A DNA stretch of 64,000 bases, taken from contig CM035235.1 in NCBI GenBank assembly GCA_020226215.1, forward strand, positions 39,481,457-39,545,456, in the 5' to 3' direction. Shown piece after piece: positions 11,649 to 24,145 of the stretch (within the stretch, counting starts at the first letter, position 1; each line of letters opens with the position of its first letter). Below the pieces are notes generated by a model. That model worked only from the letters and a program-made list of their open reading frames with translations. It made no database searches and was not told where the DNA came from. Source of the stretch: Sindora glabra (taxonomy: Eukaryota > Streptophyta > Magnoliopsida > Fabales > Fabaceae). The position numbers and the translations under genes are program-made.

Positions 11649-13264
11649 TTAGTATGTAATATTTTGGTCTCCTATTATAATAAGTGTTAAAATTCAATAG
11701 GATTAAAATTTTGATATTATTATTTCTATTTTACTCTATTTCTACGTTTTTAAATGATTGATTATAAATGATTTAATATTATTATTATTTTTACCACTCT
11801 ACTTGAATATAAAATTAAAAAGATTCTTAAAAGCAAAAGATTAAAATAAAAATATAAGAAGAATCTATTTCTATACAAAAACTAAAGAAAAATAACAAAA
11901 AAATTGCAAAGTAAGGGAATGTAAGCTAATCTATTAGTTTTAAATTTGGAAAGTGAAAATAAAAATAATTCTTCCAAAAATTAAAATTAATGAGTTAGTT
12001 TCTGCTTTCTCAATTTATAGTTTTTCTCTAATTGTCTTTGATTTGAATAAAAAAATAGATTACTCATATATCTTAATTTTGACCTTTCACTTTTATACAT
12101 AAAAATATGTAAAACTTATAAAATTTCTTTATTGTAATAAAAAGATAAAAGGAATAATAACATTGAATTGTATATTATCCATCATTTGCAAGTGTAGATA
12201 TAAGATACTAAAGAAAATGAAAAGATGCAAAACAGAAATTTGAATGCCAAATTATTAATTTCATTAATTTTCTAACATTTATTTTGATAAAAGAACTAAA
12301 ATATTATATTAAATTATTAATTGGAAACCAAAATGATACTTACATTTTTAGAAGGATGAAATTAATATAAATACATCTCTTAATAATGAAAAAAAGTAGG
12401 AAAGGATAAAACAAAAATAACAATGCTAAATTATTAATTTTTTCAAATTTTTAATATTTACATCGGTAAAAGAATTAAAATATTATATTAAATCGTCAAT
12501 TAGGAATCAAAACGATACTAATATTTTCTGAACGATCAAATTGTTATAAAGACAATTTATCCAAGACTGAAAGAGAGAGGTGTTAAGTAAAATTTAACTT
12601 CTCAATTCATGAAAAAAATCTCAACTAATTTGTTTCATTGCCATTTAACGTGCTTCTTAAGCCCTACAAGACTTAATCGCTTAGTATATACGAGTATGCT
12701 TACAATATATGAGTAACAATATAATTATATTAAATTTGATCATGTGTATTTTTTTATTTATTCTATATTATTTTTCAGTAAAATACATCATTATTATATG
12801 TAAATTGTTAGAGTTTGGTCCCCTAAAAATGAAAAATCAATTTTCGTCCTTCTAAAAATTAAATCAGTCCACATTTGATCCATTCTGTTGAATCTCAAAC
12901 GGATCCAACGGAAGTTCATTGTGGCATAAACAATAGAATAATACCATTTTACTCCTATTGAGAGGCTATTTTTTTTTAATTTAAAAAACCTGTATGTTTA
13001 TGAACAAATTCAAATATGTTCGTATGTGCTCAAAGAATTTTTTTATTTAAAGAAAATATATGTTTTAATAATATTAACTATTTGATATATGTAAACTCAT
13101 ATATTATTTTATTCATCAAATTCAATTGACAAAAAAATTCTATTATAAATTAATTTAATGTAAACAAAATGCAATAATTCTTTCATATCACTTTAAAACA
13201 CTATTAGGGGAAAGAGATTTGTATAAATAATTGCTAGGTACAACATTCAGAACTTGTAAAATGG

Positions 13265-13592
13265 AATTTATATAAATCATATTTAATAGGATTTAACCAT
13301 TCCCGTAATACGATTCAACTACACAATTAATTAGATTTAATTTCAAATTTAATAGGATTCAATAACATATTAAATAGGATTTAACCATATAATTAATAAG
13401 ATTTAATTGCATAAATAATAAGATTTAACCCCATAATTAATAGAATTTAATTGCACACTTAACAAAATTTAATGTCATATTTAATAAAATTTAATCACAT
13501 ACTTAATAAAATTTAATCGCATGTTTAAGGAAATTTAACCTTATAATTTATAGGGATTTAGCTACATATTTAATATGATTTAACATCATAAT
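13265..13592 (+). repeat. 22-bp minisatellite, ~14 degenerate copies
   Basis: A tandem array with an almost constant 22-base period. Representative units are AATTAATAAGATTTAATTGC and ACTTAATAAAATTTAATCGC, each followed by AT or AC. Nearly every unit keeps a central 'ATTTAA' preceded by 'TAATAR'. Units differ by several substitutions, so the array is old. Confidence 0.75.
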
Positions 13593-14139
13593 TATGACAT
13601 TTTTTTTATGTGGCCATGACCATTACTATTAGATGAAAATATACTTATGCTCTATAACTATGAAAAACGAATTCGCTAATTTTAACCTTTCAAAATTAAT
13701 GCTTAAGGCATTAATTACCTTTCAAATTTTGACCATGAGTGAGAGACCTAATTAGTGGAAAATTTTAGCATTGGATAATTTTGAAGAATGATCAATTACA
13801 ATATTTTTTCCCTTGAAACATGCACTTAATTTTACTTTTATATCTTCCGAATTTATTCATCTTTTTTCATTAATTTTATCATTATTATTGCTGACATAAT
13901 TCTTTGATTGTCTCCATCCTTATTCGTTGCTTACTCCGCATTCACTTCTATCTATATTTAGTCAATCGAATAAAAGCAAAAATTGAAGGGCTAAATAAAA
14001 TTACAATTATACACTTTTTAGCAAAAAAAAAACAAAATCCTAGCAAATGATAGTCAAATGTTTTGGATAAAATATTAAGATCATAAAAAAATAAAGAAAA
14101 TAAAAAGAAATAAAACTATTTATTTCAAACGAATGAAAA

Positions 14140-15000
14140 AATATAAATTCAATTGTTTAAATAAAAATATAGAAATTTTCAAATAAAAAAAATGTCAATA
14201 ATAAAGTTCTTGCCTTTATAACATCAGTAATAAGCAAAATTTTCATACAAAAAGAAGAATAGAAATTGAAAAAAGAAAATCAAGATTTAAAACATACCAA
14301 CTCTTAATGTTCAAAATTTTCAAATCAAATTGATGTACTTATAAAGGAGCTCCTCCTTTTGTTAGGGGAAAAATACTTTTAAAATAACTCCATGAAACAC
14401 ATTGGTGCAAAGGGAATTAGAGAAATAAGAGGATAACATAAATAATAAAAACTAGTAAGGTTGATAACACGAGAGATGAAATTTTAATTGCAACTAAATT
14501 TTTTGTAACTTCTAATACAACTAACATTTAATTATTGAATAAAATAATTGTAGAATTACATAATTACCCCTACTTCTTTTTCGATAAATAAGTTATCATG
14601 GGCTTTTGTGGAATCCAAAAAGTGAATATCAAATCTTTCAATTATCTTTATATAGTAGTATAGATAATAAAAAAAATAAAAATTCAATTGTTCAAATAAA
14701 ACTATAAAAATTTTCAAACAAAAATAATGATAATAATAAAATTCTTGCTTTTTCAATATTAGTAATAAGTAACATTTTCATATAAAAAGAGGGATGAAAA
14801 TTGGAAAAAAAAAATCTAAAGCATACCAATTCTTAAGATCCAACTTTTTTAATTGCAATTAAATTTTTTGCAACTGCTAAAGAAACTAACATTTAATTAT
14901 CAAATAAATTAATTGTAAAATTCCATAGTTTACCCATTTTTTTCCATAAAATAAGTTATCATGGGATTTTCTGAAAACTAAAAATTATATAGCAATATAG
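14140..15000 (+). repeat. Diverged tandem duplication, unit ~320-540 bp
   Basis: The block from about 14145 to 14660 is repeated from about 14680 to 15000. Both copies run through 'attcaattgtt', 'gaaattttcaaa', 'ttcttgc', 'agtaataag', 'cataccaa', 'aactaacatttaatta' and 'aagttatcatggg' in the same order, and both end near a 'tatagtagtatagat / atagcaatatagat' tail. The second copy lacks about 130 bases corresponding to 14335-14465. Confidence 0.6.
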
Positions 15001-15822
15001 ATACTATGATATATAACTTAATATATTATATAATGTTAAAAATAATACAATTAAGTTTTATTTTGCCAAAAAAATTGATATTGTGTTAAAATTATTTGTT
15101 TTATTTAACATAGGTTAATTAAAGTAAAAAAAATTAAGATATTATATTATTTTAATAAAAATAAAATTTTTAGTTAATTAAAATATTTCAATTGCAAATA
15201 AAGTTTTTATCTATGCTTTTATTATTTCATTTTAATTACGTTTAATATTTTAAATTAAAAAAGGGGATAAATTAAACATTTAAAATATAGGATTACATTA
15301 ATTATAATCTCAATTAGGTAGCAGTGCAAGATACAAGTTAGATATCATAACTTTTAATAAAAAAATTAAAGAATTTGGTAATTACAAACTTAGAATTTTC
15401 ATTTTTAATTAATTTTTATTTATTAAATTTTAAATCCTTAATTTTTTCCATTATTTATTCTCTAAAATATATCTTACACTTTAAAAGACCACAATTCAAT
15501 TAGAGTGATACTAATTTTAATTAAAATATAATTTCTTACATAAACTTCCTAAAAATCCAACTACTTCAACAATACAAACAATACAATAATAAATTATGAT
15601 ATAATTATTTTGTCTTAACTATTTAAGACATTTTAATTTGAAATAAACTTTGGAAAAATAGTATTATGTTAATATAAATTTCAATTACAATATTAAAAAT
15701 AAAATAAAAATAAAAAATTGAAAAAAAAAGATACTGATGATTTTATAAGCTATATTTAAAACATTAACTTTGAGATTATATTTAAAACTATAACTCATTT
15801 ACTAAATATTATAAGAATATAT

Positions 15823-16114
15823 GGTAGCGTTTAGTTCACAGGATCTTATATTTTCAGGAAAGTATACATTCTTAGGAATGTGATTCTTGAAAATTTAATT
15901 AATAAGAATATAATATTCCTCTTTTTGATTCATTATAAATTTTTCTAGGAATATTTTAATATTACATTCCCATTCTATGAGAATATGAGATATCCACCTC
16001 TCCCCATGAGAATATTTTAGATTTTTTTAAAAATTTAAACGAAATATGAGAATGTGATATTCCTTTAAAATATTCCCGAGAATGTTAAAAATATTTCGCG
16101 AATCAAACACCACC
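15823..16114. mobile_element. MITE inserted in the left foldback arm
   Basis: The termini GGTAGCGTTTAGTTCAC and the complement of the right end, GGTGGTGTTTGATTCGC, form good inverted repeats of PIF/Harbinger style. The interior repeats 'gagaatat/gaatatt' motifs and is non-coding. The block interrupts an alignment that is continuous in the right arm (around 16680-16715), giving an empty-site comparison. The three-base target duplication is ambiguous in this AT-rich context (TAT on the left, TAA on the right). Confidence 0.6.
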
Positions 16115-17699
16115 TAAAATTATATTTTGAATATATGTATTATTTAATATGTATTAATGTATTAATAATATACTTATTTTAATTATAATTAATATTAATA
16201 ATTTATATTATATACTAAATATCAATATTAGCATCCATTTTAAAAGTTAATTTATCTCTATTACATATTAATAAGATAGATATCTTTTTTTAAAGTAAAA
16301 TTATATTTATTAATAAAATTAATGTTTTATTACTTAATTTTTCATTTTTCTTCTTAAACAAAAATTCATTTGTATCTATTTGTTGCAATGACGGGTGGTG
16401 GAGAAAAAGAGGATGAAGAAGAAGGGGCTGGATCCTCTTCAACAAACAGATACAAGATGGATTTTTGTTTAAGAACTGAAAAGGAAAATTAAGTAAGAAA
16501 TCATTAATTTTATTAAAGAAGATGATTTTACTTTAAAAGAAGATATCAATCTCGTTAATATCTAATAGAGATAAAATAACTTTTAAAAATGATACTAATA
16601 TCAGTATTTAGTATTATGAAATATATTATTAATTATAATTAAAATAAGTATTTTCTTAATAAATTTAAATACCAAATTTAATTAAAATATAATTTTAAAT
16701 ATATCCTTATAATATTTGGTAAATGAGTTATAGTTTTAAATATATTGAATCAATGTTTTAAATATAATTAATAAAATCATAAGTATCTTGTTTTTTTTCC
16801 TTTCAACTCTTCGAATTTGTATTTTATTTGTTATACTCTAATTAAAATTTATACTAATAGAATACTATCTTCAGGGTTTTTGTTTCTGATTGAAATGTCT
16901 TAAATAGTTAAGACAAAATATTATAGCACAATTTATTGCTATATTGTTGAAGTAGTTGAATTTTTAGGAAATTTATATAAGAAATTATATTTAATTGAAA
17001 TTAGTATTAATTTAATTAAATTGGACTCTTTTAAAGTGTAAAATGAATTTTATAAAATAAAATGAAATATCATAATCCTTAATGACAAAATTCAATAAAT
17101 CAAAATGAATTAAAAATGAAAATTTTAAACTTGTGATTACGAAATCCTTTGATTTTTTCATCAAAGATTATGATATTTTACTTTATCTTTTAAAATACAC
17201 ATTATACTACTATTTAATTGAAATTATAATTAATGTAATTCTGTATTTTGAATATTTAATTTGTCCTCTTTTTTCTCAATTTAAAATATCTTAAGTAATT
17301 AAAACAAAATAATAAAAGCATAATAATTGTAGGTAAAAACTTTATTTGTAATAAAATAATATAATATCTTAATTTTTTTACTTTAATTAAACCTAGGTTA
17401 AATAAAGCAGAATAATTTTAATATGATATCAATTGTTTTTTTTGACAAAAAAAGAGTTAATTGTATTATTTTTAACATTATACCCTTAATATATTATAAT
17501 ATTAGTTATGGGGTAAAATGGTATGATTCTATTGTCCGTGCCACAATAGACTTCCATCAAGTCTATTTAAAATTTAACGAAGTGGACCAAATGTGGATTG
17601 ATTTAGCTTTTAGAGAGATTAACATCGATTTTTCATTTTTAAGAGACCAAACTCGAATGATTTGCAAATTAGGGAACAAAAAGTGTATTTAAACTTTGA

Positions 17700-18405
17700 T
17701 TTCAAATAATGCGACAAATTAAGTTGTTTGTAAGCTTGATTCAAATTGAGTTTGTGCTAAGAAAATTGACTCGAATTAAACTTTAATCAAGTTATAAATA
17801 ATACAAATTTAAAGTGAGTTCAATTTGAGTTGGAATTAATTTGACTCATTACCCACCTTAAATTATTAATGTAATTGTGATTGACTATATGAACACAAAT
17901 ATGGCATCATGATAGTTACTATTAGTTAGAGAATTTGCTAGTTAATACAGAATGATGGATTTACTTTCAGGCGCACTATAAAGAAAGATATGTGATGGAT
18001 TTACCTATATATCTAATTAGTTGGAAGCCTTTATAAATACCGTAAAGTTTGCTCACAATGACTTTTTAATATTCACTTAAATTTATTATTGGTTTTAAGT
18101 TATAAATACTAAGTTGAACATTAAAGAGATCTCAACAATCTTTATTGCTTGAGCCTTTTGTCATTTTTTTTAAGATGTGCTTACTAAAATTCCCTCTCCA
18201 CTGCTTGTACTTCAAGAATCATAGATCTTCTTGTCATCTTCCTAGGGCACCCATAATTTGTAGATAGAGTACATATAGTGTTTTACGTCTCCTAGTACTG
18301 TATATATAAAATTACAAAACGAATGTTCCATGTATATTTTGATAATGTATATAAAATGTGTATATTTAATAGTAGTTGAGTGATATCATTAGGTTGATGG
18401 ACTAA
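17700..18405. other. Intergenic DNA, nothing recognised
   Basis: AT-rich spacer between the foldback element and the MITE at 18411. There is no ORF of note and no repeat partner within the window that I can see. Confidence 0.5.
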
Positions 18406-18410
18406 ATTAA

Positions 18411-18713
18411 GGAGTCGTTTGATTCATGTGAGAAATAAGTTCTTATGGGAAGTTAAATTTTTAAAAAGTTACTTCCTATATACACTTTTTGAAAAGTTAT
18501 CAATTTTATTTAGTTGATATAAATGAAGTTACATTTTTCTCAGAAAATAGAAGTTACCTAAAGGAAGTAGGTAAATGATTTCTTATGTTTTATGAGAAAT
18601 ACAATTTCCTGAGTAGTGATTTCTTATATTTTGTGGGTAATCAAACAACTCATATTTTTCTATTCCTTAGAAAATATAATTTTTCATATTTTTAGTGTAA
18701 ATCAAATGATCCC
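18411..18713. mobile_element. PIF/Harbinger-type (Tourist-like) MITE with TAA duplication
   Basis: The left end GGAGTCGTTTGATTCA and the complement of the right end, GGGATCATTTGATTTA, are inverted repeats. TAA lies immediately outside both ends (18408-18410 and 18714-18716). The 303-bp non-coding interior contains repeated 'aagttac' and 'gatttctta' blocks. It belongs to the same family as the diverged copy near 5052. It sits about 620 bp upstream of the GEN1-like start codon. Confidence 0.7.
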
Positions 18714-18899
18714 TAAGTTAATGAAAATTGAGAAATAAATTTTACGTTAGTCATAACTTAATTAATCGTTATGGTGAAACAAAACTATTTTGTAAATTTA
18801 ATATATAAAGAAGTACTTTGGAGAAGAGGTAATTGAGCCAATTTAGGTTTAGATTGTATTTGAGCACATGCTGTAACTTCAAAATAGCATAAATTAAAA

Positions 18900-19205
18900 A
18901 AAAAATTTTGGAAAAGATTTTCTGTTGATTTCCCTCACTTTATTTATTATTTATTTTTGCCGTTTGATCTCCCCCTTCCCTGTCCTTCTTCGTCCGATCA
19001 AAATAAACTGGGCTAACATCCAAAGTGAGCGGGCCTACAAGATGATCGCCCCCAACAACGAGAAATGGGCTTTGGTCCAACTTTTCAGAGGTGGGCTTTG
19101 GAAATTGAAACCTTCAACTCCAAACTGTAACGGTACAAAACACAGAACGGCTCTATTTGTAATTTGCGCTCTCTGCGTATCCAAAAAAGAAACAAAAAAC
19201 ACTCT

Positions 19206-19236
<31 letters not shown>

Positions 19237-19334
19237 TCAAAGCCGAAAAACAGCAACAGGTCCCTCACTGAGTTGCAGAGAGCCTTCGCTTTGTGGATGT
19301 TCTCGCAGACCCGTTTTATAATTAACCTAAGGTT
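18900..19334 (+). promoter_or_regulatory. Probable promoter and 5' leader of the GEN1-like gene
   Basis: Base composition rises toward gene-like values just ahead of the start codon. A CTT-rich tract at about 19201-19237, of the type common in plant 5' leaders, lies ~100 bp upstream of the ATG. An open frame across 18925-19404 is low-complexity leader sequence and overlaps the true coding start, so I do not treat it as a gene. No transcription start can be fixed from sequence alone. Confidence 0.4.
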
Positions 19335-22300
19335 ATGGGCGTGGGTGGTAATTTCTGGGATTTACTCAAGCCTTATGCCCGAAACGAGGGTTTTGATTTC
19401 TTGAGGAACAAGCGAGTGGCAGTGGACCTCTCCTTTTGGATTGTCCAGCATGAGACTGCCATCAAGGCAAATGCTCGGAAACCCCATTTGCGTCTCACTT
19501 TCTTTCGCACCATCAACCTCTTCTCCCAAGGTTCATATTTTCTCTTTTCCGGTAACTCTTTTGGTTGCCAAGAAGGAGAGTGATAGAAAGTTGCAGAATC
19601 TTGTGTTCCTTTCTAGTAAGATGAGTTTTGTCAAGAAGAAAAACAATTGTATGTTACCTGAATATATGATCATAACATTAAAATTTTGTATCCCTTGGTT
19701 AAGTTAGAGTGCGTGGAAGTAGCTGTTGTCGAAAGTTATTTGCGTTCTTGGATGAACTTGGAAAGTGGGAGATTTAAGTCTTATAGTAGTGGTATTGACA
19801 AATTCAAGAAGTTGGGTCGTACCTTGATTTTCAATTCTGCTGCTGACTATAAATTTATTGAAGGGTGCTCTTTGCTTGAGTTACAACAATTGAAACCTGG
19901 GTATTTTAAGTGCTTAGCGTGTATGTTAGCATTTAAAAAGAGTCTAATTGTGAAGAAAGAGAAAGCTAGAACTCAGAACTGGAATTCTATTTTGAACCTG
20001 ACATTTTAATTAGCATGAACCATAGCCTTGAAGACTTTGGATTTCAGAGTGAGATTTATGATGTTGTGTACTTTGCAGTTTGGAGCATATCCTGTCTTTG
20101 TTGTTGATGGGGCACCATCGCCATTGAAATCACAGGCCAGGATTGCAAGGTTCTTCAATTCTTCCGGAATTGAATTAACTAGCATGCCAGTGGCAGAAGG
20201 AGTTTCAGTTGACCGGAACTGTGCATTTTCAAGATGTGTCCAAGAGTGTGTGGTGTGCGAGTTAACCCTTGCTTAACTTTCAAAAGTGTTCTTCAGTTGT
20301 ATATTCTGCTATTTTGTACTGAACTGTCATTCCCAGTTAGTGATATTTTTTCTGGTTAATCTTTGAGATTGTTGGCAAGCAGAATGATCCTTTTGGTTCT
20401 GATTTAATAAACTGTGTGGAATCAGCGTTTTAATATGTGTGCATACTTGTCTAACACTTCTTGCCATCAGTTTCTTCTGTTTTTTATTTTTAACTTTTAA
20501 GATCTTGTATTGTCAAAATACAAACTTGGGCATTTTTTTTTAATTTGGTTATTCTTTTAGAATGTTTCTTCAGTTGGTCAAAATGTGTTCTCTGATAGGA
20601 GCTTCTTGAGTTACTTGGGATACCTGTATTAAAGGCCAAAGGAGAGGCTGAAGCACTCTGTGCTCAGCTGAACACTGACGGTTATGTAGATGCTTGCATT
20701 ACTGCTGACAGTGATGCCTTCCTGTTTGGGGCTAAGTGTGTCATAAAGCATTCCATGCCAATTCCAAAGTAAGTGGTTGTCTTGAATTTTGATTGTGTTT
20801 TATTTATACTTCATTTTCTCCCATAACAGTTCATGATTTAACTTGTAACTTGCTTCAAGTCATATGTTTCTTAATGTCAGTGGCTATTAGTTTTGTATGA
20901 ACTTTTGGGTTTGGAGTCGTTTAGTATGCTGGTTGCATTTATTTGGGCAAAAAAACATCTAAGTTAAATTCATTATTAGTACTTTAATCAAACCCCGTCT
21001 TCTTCTTCCTCAACTATAATTTTATTAATTTGTTGTTAAGTGGTTGTCTCGAATTTTGATTGTGTTTTATTTATACTTAATTTTCTCCCATAACAGTTCA
21101 TGATTTAACTTGTAACTTGCTTCAAGTCACATGTTTCTTAATGTCAGTGGCTATTAGTTTTGTATGACCTTTTGGGTTTGGAGTCGTTTAGTATGCTGGT
21201 TGCATTTATTTGGGCAAAAAAACATCTAAGTTAAATTCATTATTAGTACTTTAATCAAACCCCGTCTTCTTCTTCCTCAAATATAATTTTATTAATTTGT
21301 TGTTAAGTGGTCGTCTTGAATTTTGATTGTGTTTTTTTATGCTTCATTTTCTCCCATAACAGTTCATGATTTAACTTGTAACTTGCCTCCAGTCACATGT
21401 TTCTCAATGTCAGTGGCTATTAGTTTTGTATGACCTTTTGGGTTTGGAGTTGTTTAGTATGCTGGTTGCATTTATTTGGGCAAAAAAACATCTAAGTTAA
21501 ATTCATTATTAGTACTTTAATCAAACCCTGTCTTCTTCTTCCTCAACTATAATTTTATTAATTTGTTGTTAATGTGAGTTGCTAGAGTTTAATATTCCTT
21601 ACATAACTTTCTTATCCATGTGCGTTTCTCTACTCCAATCTTCCAGAAAATTGGAAATATGGGATGATGAGTTACAGACATTTTCAATTAACCTTCTTGT
21701 TTCACAAATTAAGCTACAATACACATTTGAATTGAGTTCTTTAAGGGCAGGTAGGTTCCATTAAAAGCCAAAGTTTTCTTTTCTCCTCTTGTTTGCTTAA
21801 TTGTCTTTTTAAGTTTCCCCCTATCCTCCTTTTTCTTGAGAAGGTGGCATGGTTTATTTTCCTTTCCTTCTTTGGCAAGTTTGTGAATTTCATTGAATGC
21901 AGGAACCATTTGAATGCTACAATATGTCAGATATTGAAGCTGGTCTAAGGTTGAAAAGGAAACACTTGGTAGCTATCTCTCTTTTGGTTGGAAATGATCA
22001 TGATATAAATGGTGTTCGAGGCATTGGACTTGATTCAGCTCTTCGTTTTGTCCAAGCTTTCAGTGAAGATGATATATTGAATAGGTATGAATCCTTGCTA
22101 AATTTTTTAAGGTGTACATTGATGTTTAGATAATTATTTGAGTCTGGACTGAGAATGACCATTGTACAGATTACATGAGATAGGTAGTGGAAATGCTCCA
22201 CGATTTCCAATCAGCATTAAACCTTTGGAGGGATTTGATGACATGGATGGGAACTATGCAAAAACAAAACAACCTCACTGTTCCTTGTGTGGGCATCCTG

Positions 22301-24112
22301 GCAACAAAAGAGATCATATGAAGTTTCCATGTGAATATTGTGGGACAAATGTTGATGAAGGTTGCATGAGAAAACCAGAGGGTTTTAAGTGCGATTGCTT
22401 CTCCTGTGATGCTGTATGCCCTCTCAATCAATTCAGTCATCTTATGATTTGTTTAAATTTCGTTGGATAGTGTCATTATTGTTTTTTTAGTGCCTGTGTT
22501 TTTGTTGTTTAAAAGATGTTTGTAGCTCTGTTTCCTGTTTATTTTCTGCAAGTTCATTTCATCATTTTATGAGATATGGTATTTGGTTGGCAGAATAGGA
22601 AACAAAAAGGGCAGAAAAGGGTGGAAAATTGGCAGGCGAGAATTTGTCACAAGATTGCGAAGGAGATGAATTTTCCAAAGGATGAAATCGTTGAAATGTA
22701 TTTGTGCAATGACAATGGTTATTTCTCTGGTATGTTAAACAAATGAGTCTCAGGGTATGATTAGTGAGATGACTGTTGTTAATGATACAATTTGGATATC
22801 ATGACTCTGATGTTAGGGCTCTTTGTGTTCAGCATATGGGTGTACATGCCATTGATGTTGTAGGCTAGCCTTAAGTGTTTGCTAATTTGTCTCCATTATA
22901 GGGTTATGGGGATTATAATTATATCTGTGACTCATATTATATATGCATTCTTTCAATTGATACAGCAAATGATGGCCCTTGCATCTCATGGCGAAGACCA
23001 AACACTGAAATGCTGATTGATTTCTTGAACTTTCATCAACACTGGGATCCATCATACATTAGGCAGCAGATATTTCCTATGATGTCCACCATCTTTTTGA
23101 GAGATATGGCTAATACTCCAGTAGAAACTTTGTTATTTGGGCAATATGAGTTTGATTCTATAAGACGTGTAAAGATAAGATATGGATATCAGTTTTATGT
23201 TGTCAAGTGGAGACGTGCAGTTAGCGACATCATCCATGCAGTCCCATCAAGTGAATCTGACTTGCAACATGAATGATATGGAGGTTGATGAATCAGTGGT
23301 TGAATTGGATGACTCTGATGTTCCTGAGATTCTTGTGGGTGATGGATGTAGTTTTCTCTTGACAGATGAAAATAGGGATCTTGTGAAGGCTGCTTTTCCT
23401 GAAGAAGTTGAAAGGTTTTGCAAGGAACAGGTCTTTATTCTTTCCCTTCCACGCTAGGGTTTTTATCATTGTTTTCTAACCTTTGTTATCTTGCATCTCC
23501 TTCTTTATCTGGAATCTGGATCTATTTTGTTTAATAATGGAAATTGGGAATTGAATATATCTATTATAAATTTTGTACATCAATGGATCGACCATTTCAA
23601 ATCAAGTTTGATAGTAATTACTCCCTCCATTTCTTTTTAGGTGTCATTTAAGGTTATTGCATGAGGATTAAGGAAATCAATAAATAACCTTAATTTTAAG
23701 AGAGATGAGTTATAATTTACTAATATATCCTCTATTAAAAGTTTACTAGTAAATAAAGTTGTTAAGCATTTATTTAGACAGCAAGGGTAATATTTGAAAG
23801 AAGACAATAAATACAATCTTGGTTTCCTTAAAGATAGATAAATAGGCACAAATTTTTTTCTTTAAAATGACACTTAAAAAGGAATGAAGAGAGTATTAGT
23901 TTAATAAAGTTGGAGTTTGATTTAAGAAATCTATTTATTGTGGTTGGAGAAGTTGAGGGACCATGCCAAAATAATTGATCATTAAAGAGTGGGGGGGGGG
24001 CTTGGGAATGCATTATGGCTAAGGATTAAATTGAGCAACATACTTTCGTTCTGATGGTCATGCCTTCCTGGTAAAATTGTAACAAATTGATGTGGAGATG
24101 AAGGAACTTTGC

Positions 24113-24145
<33 letters not shown>

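Larger units (their letters stand above)
10780..12550. repeat. Diverged inverted repeat with tandem right-arm units
   Basis: Sequence around 10780-10970, continued at 11652-11760, aligns to the reverse complement of about 12230-12370. A second, more diverged copy of that unit follows in tandem at about 12395-12550. Shared landmarks are 'aagtatcatttt', 'taatattttgg/agt' and the 'ataaaaatag/aacaaaaat' region. The left arm is interrupted by two MITEs (10976-11648) that are absent from the right arm. No coding sequence is present. Confidence 0.5.
12958..15010. other. ~2-kb insert in the left arm of the foldback element
   Basis: This stretch has no counterpart in the right arm. There the matching sequence runs straight from 'accattttac' to the 'aatatattataatattagttat' end, so the block was added to the left arm or lost from the right. 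It contains a 22-bp minisatellite (13265-13592) and a diverged direct repeat (14140-15000). Its edges show no clear inverted repeats or target duplication, and no gene is visible, so its class is undetermined. Confidence 0.5.
12778..17694. mobile_element. Foldback element with >1-kb inverted arms
   Basis: The right arm (16440-17694) aligns to the reverse complement of a left arm broken into three pieces: 12778-12957, 15011-15822 and 16115-16385. The outermost parts carry 'gagtttggtcccctaaaaatgaaaaatc' on the left and its inverted relative on the right, like Mutator-type ends. Further in, 'tcttaactatttaagac' and 'ttcttaaacaaaaat' match across the arms. Arm identity is roughly 80-85 percent by eye. 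The unpaired centre is only 54 bases (16386-16439). The left arm has been invaded by a ~2-kb insert and a MITE. I found no clear target duplication. Resembles Mutator-derived foldback elements; a simple old inverted duplication is the alternative. Confidence 0.65.

Noticed and set aside
13265..13592. CRISPR-like array from regular 22-bp spacing
   Set aside because: The units are contiguous and degenerate with no unique spacers, and the genome is clearly a plant nuclear one, so it is a minisatellite.
12769..17703. Target duplication for the foldback element
   Set aside because: TATTTTTCA on the left and TTTGATTTC on the right do not match, and shifting the ends gives only AT-rich chance similarity.
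18925..19404. 159-codon open frame overlapping the GEN1 start
   Set aside because: It crosses the leader with its CTT tract (a poly-Leu run) and overlaps the well-supported GEN1 exon 1 in another frame.
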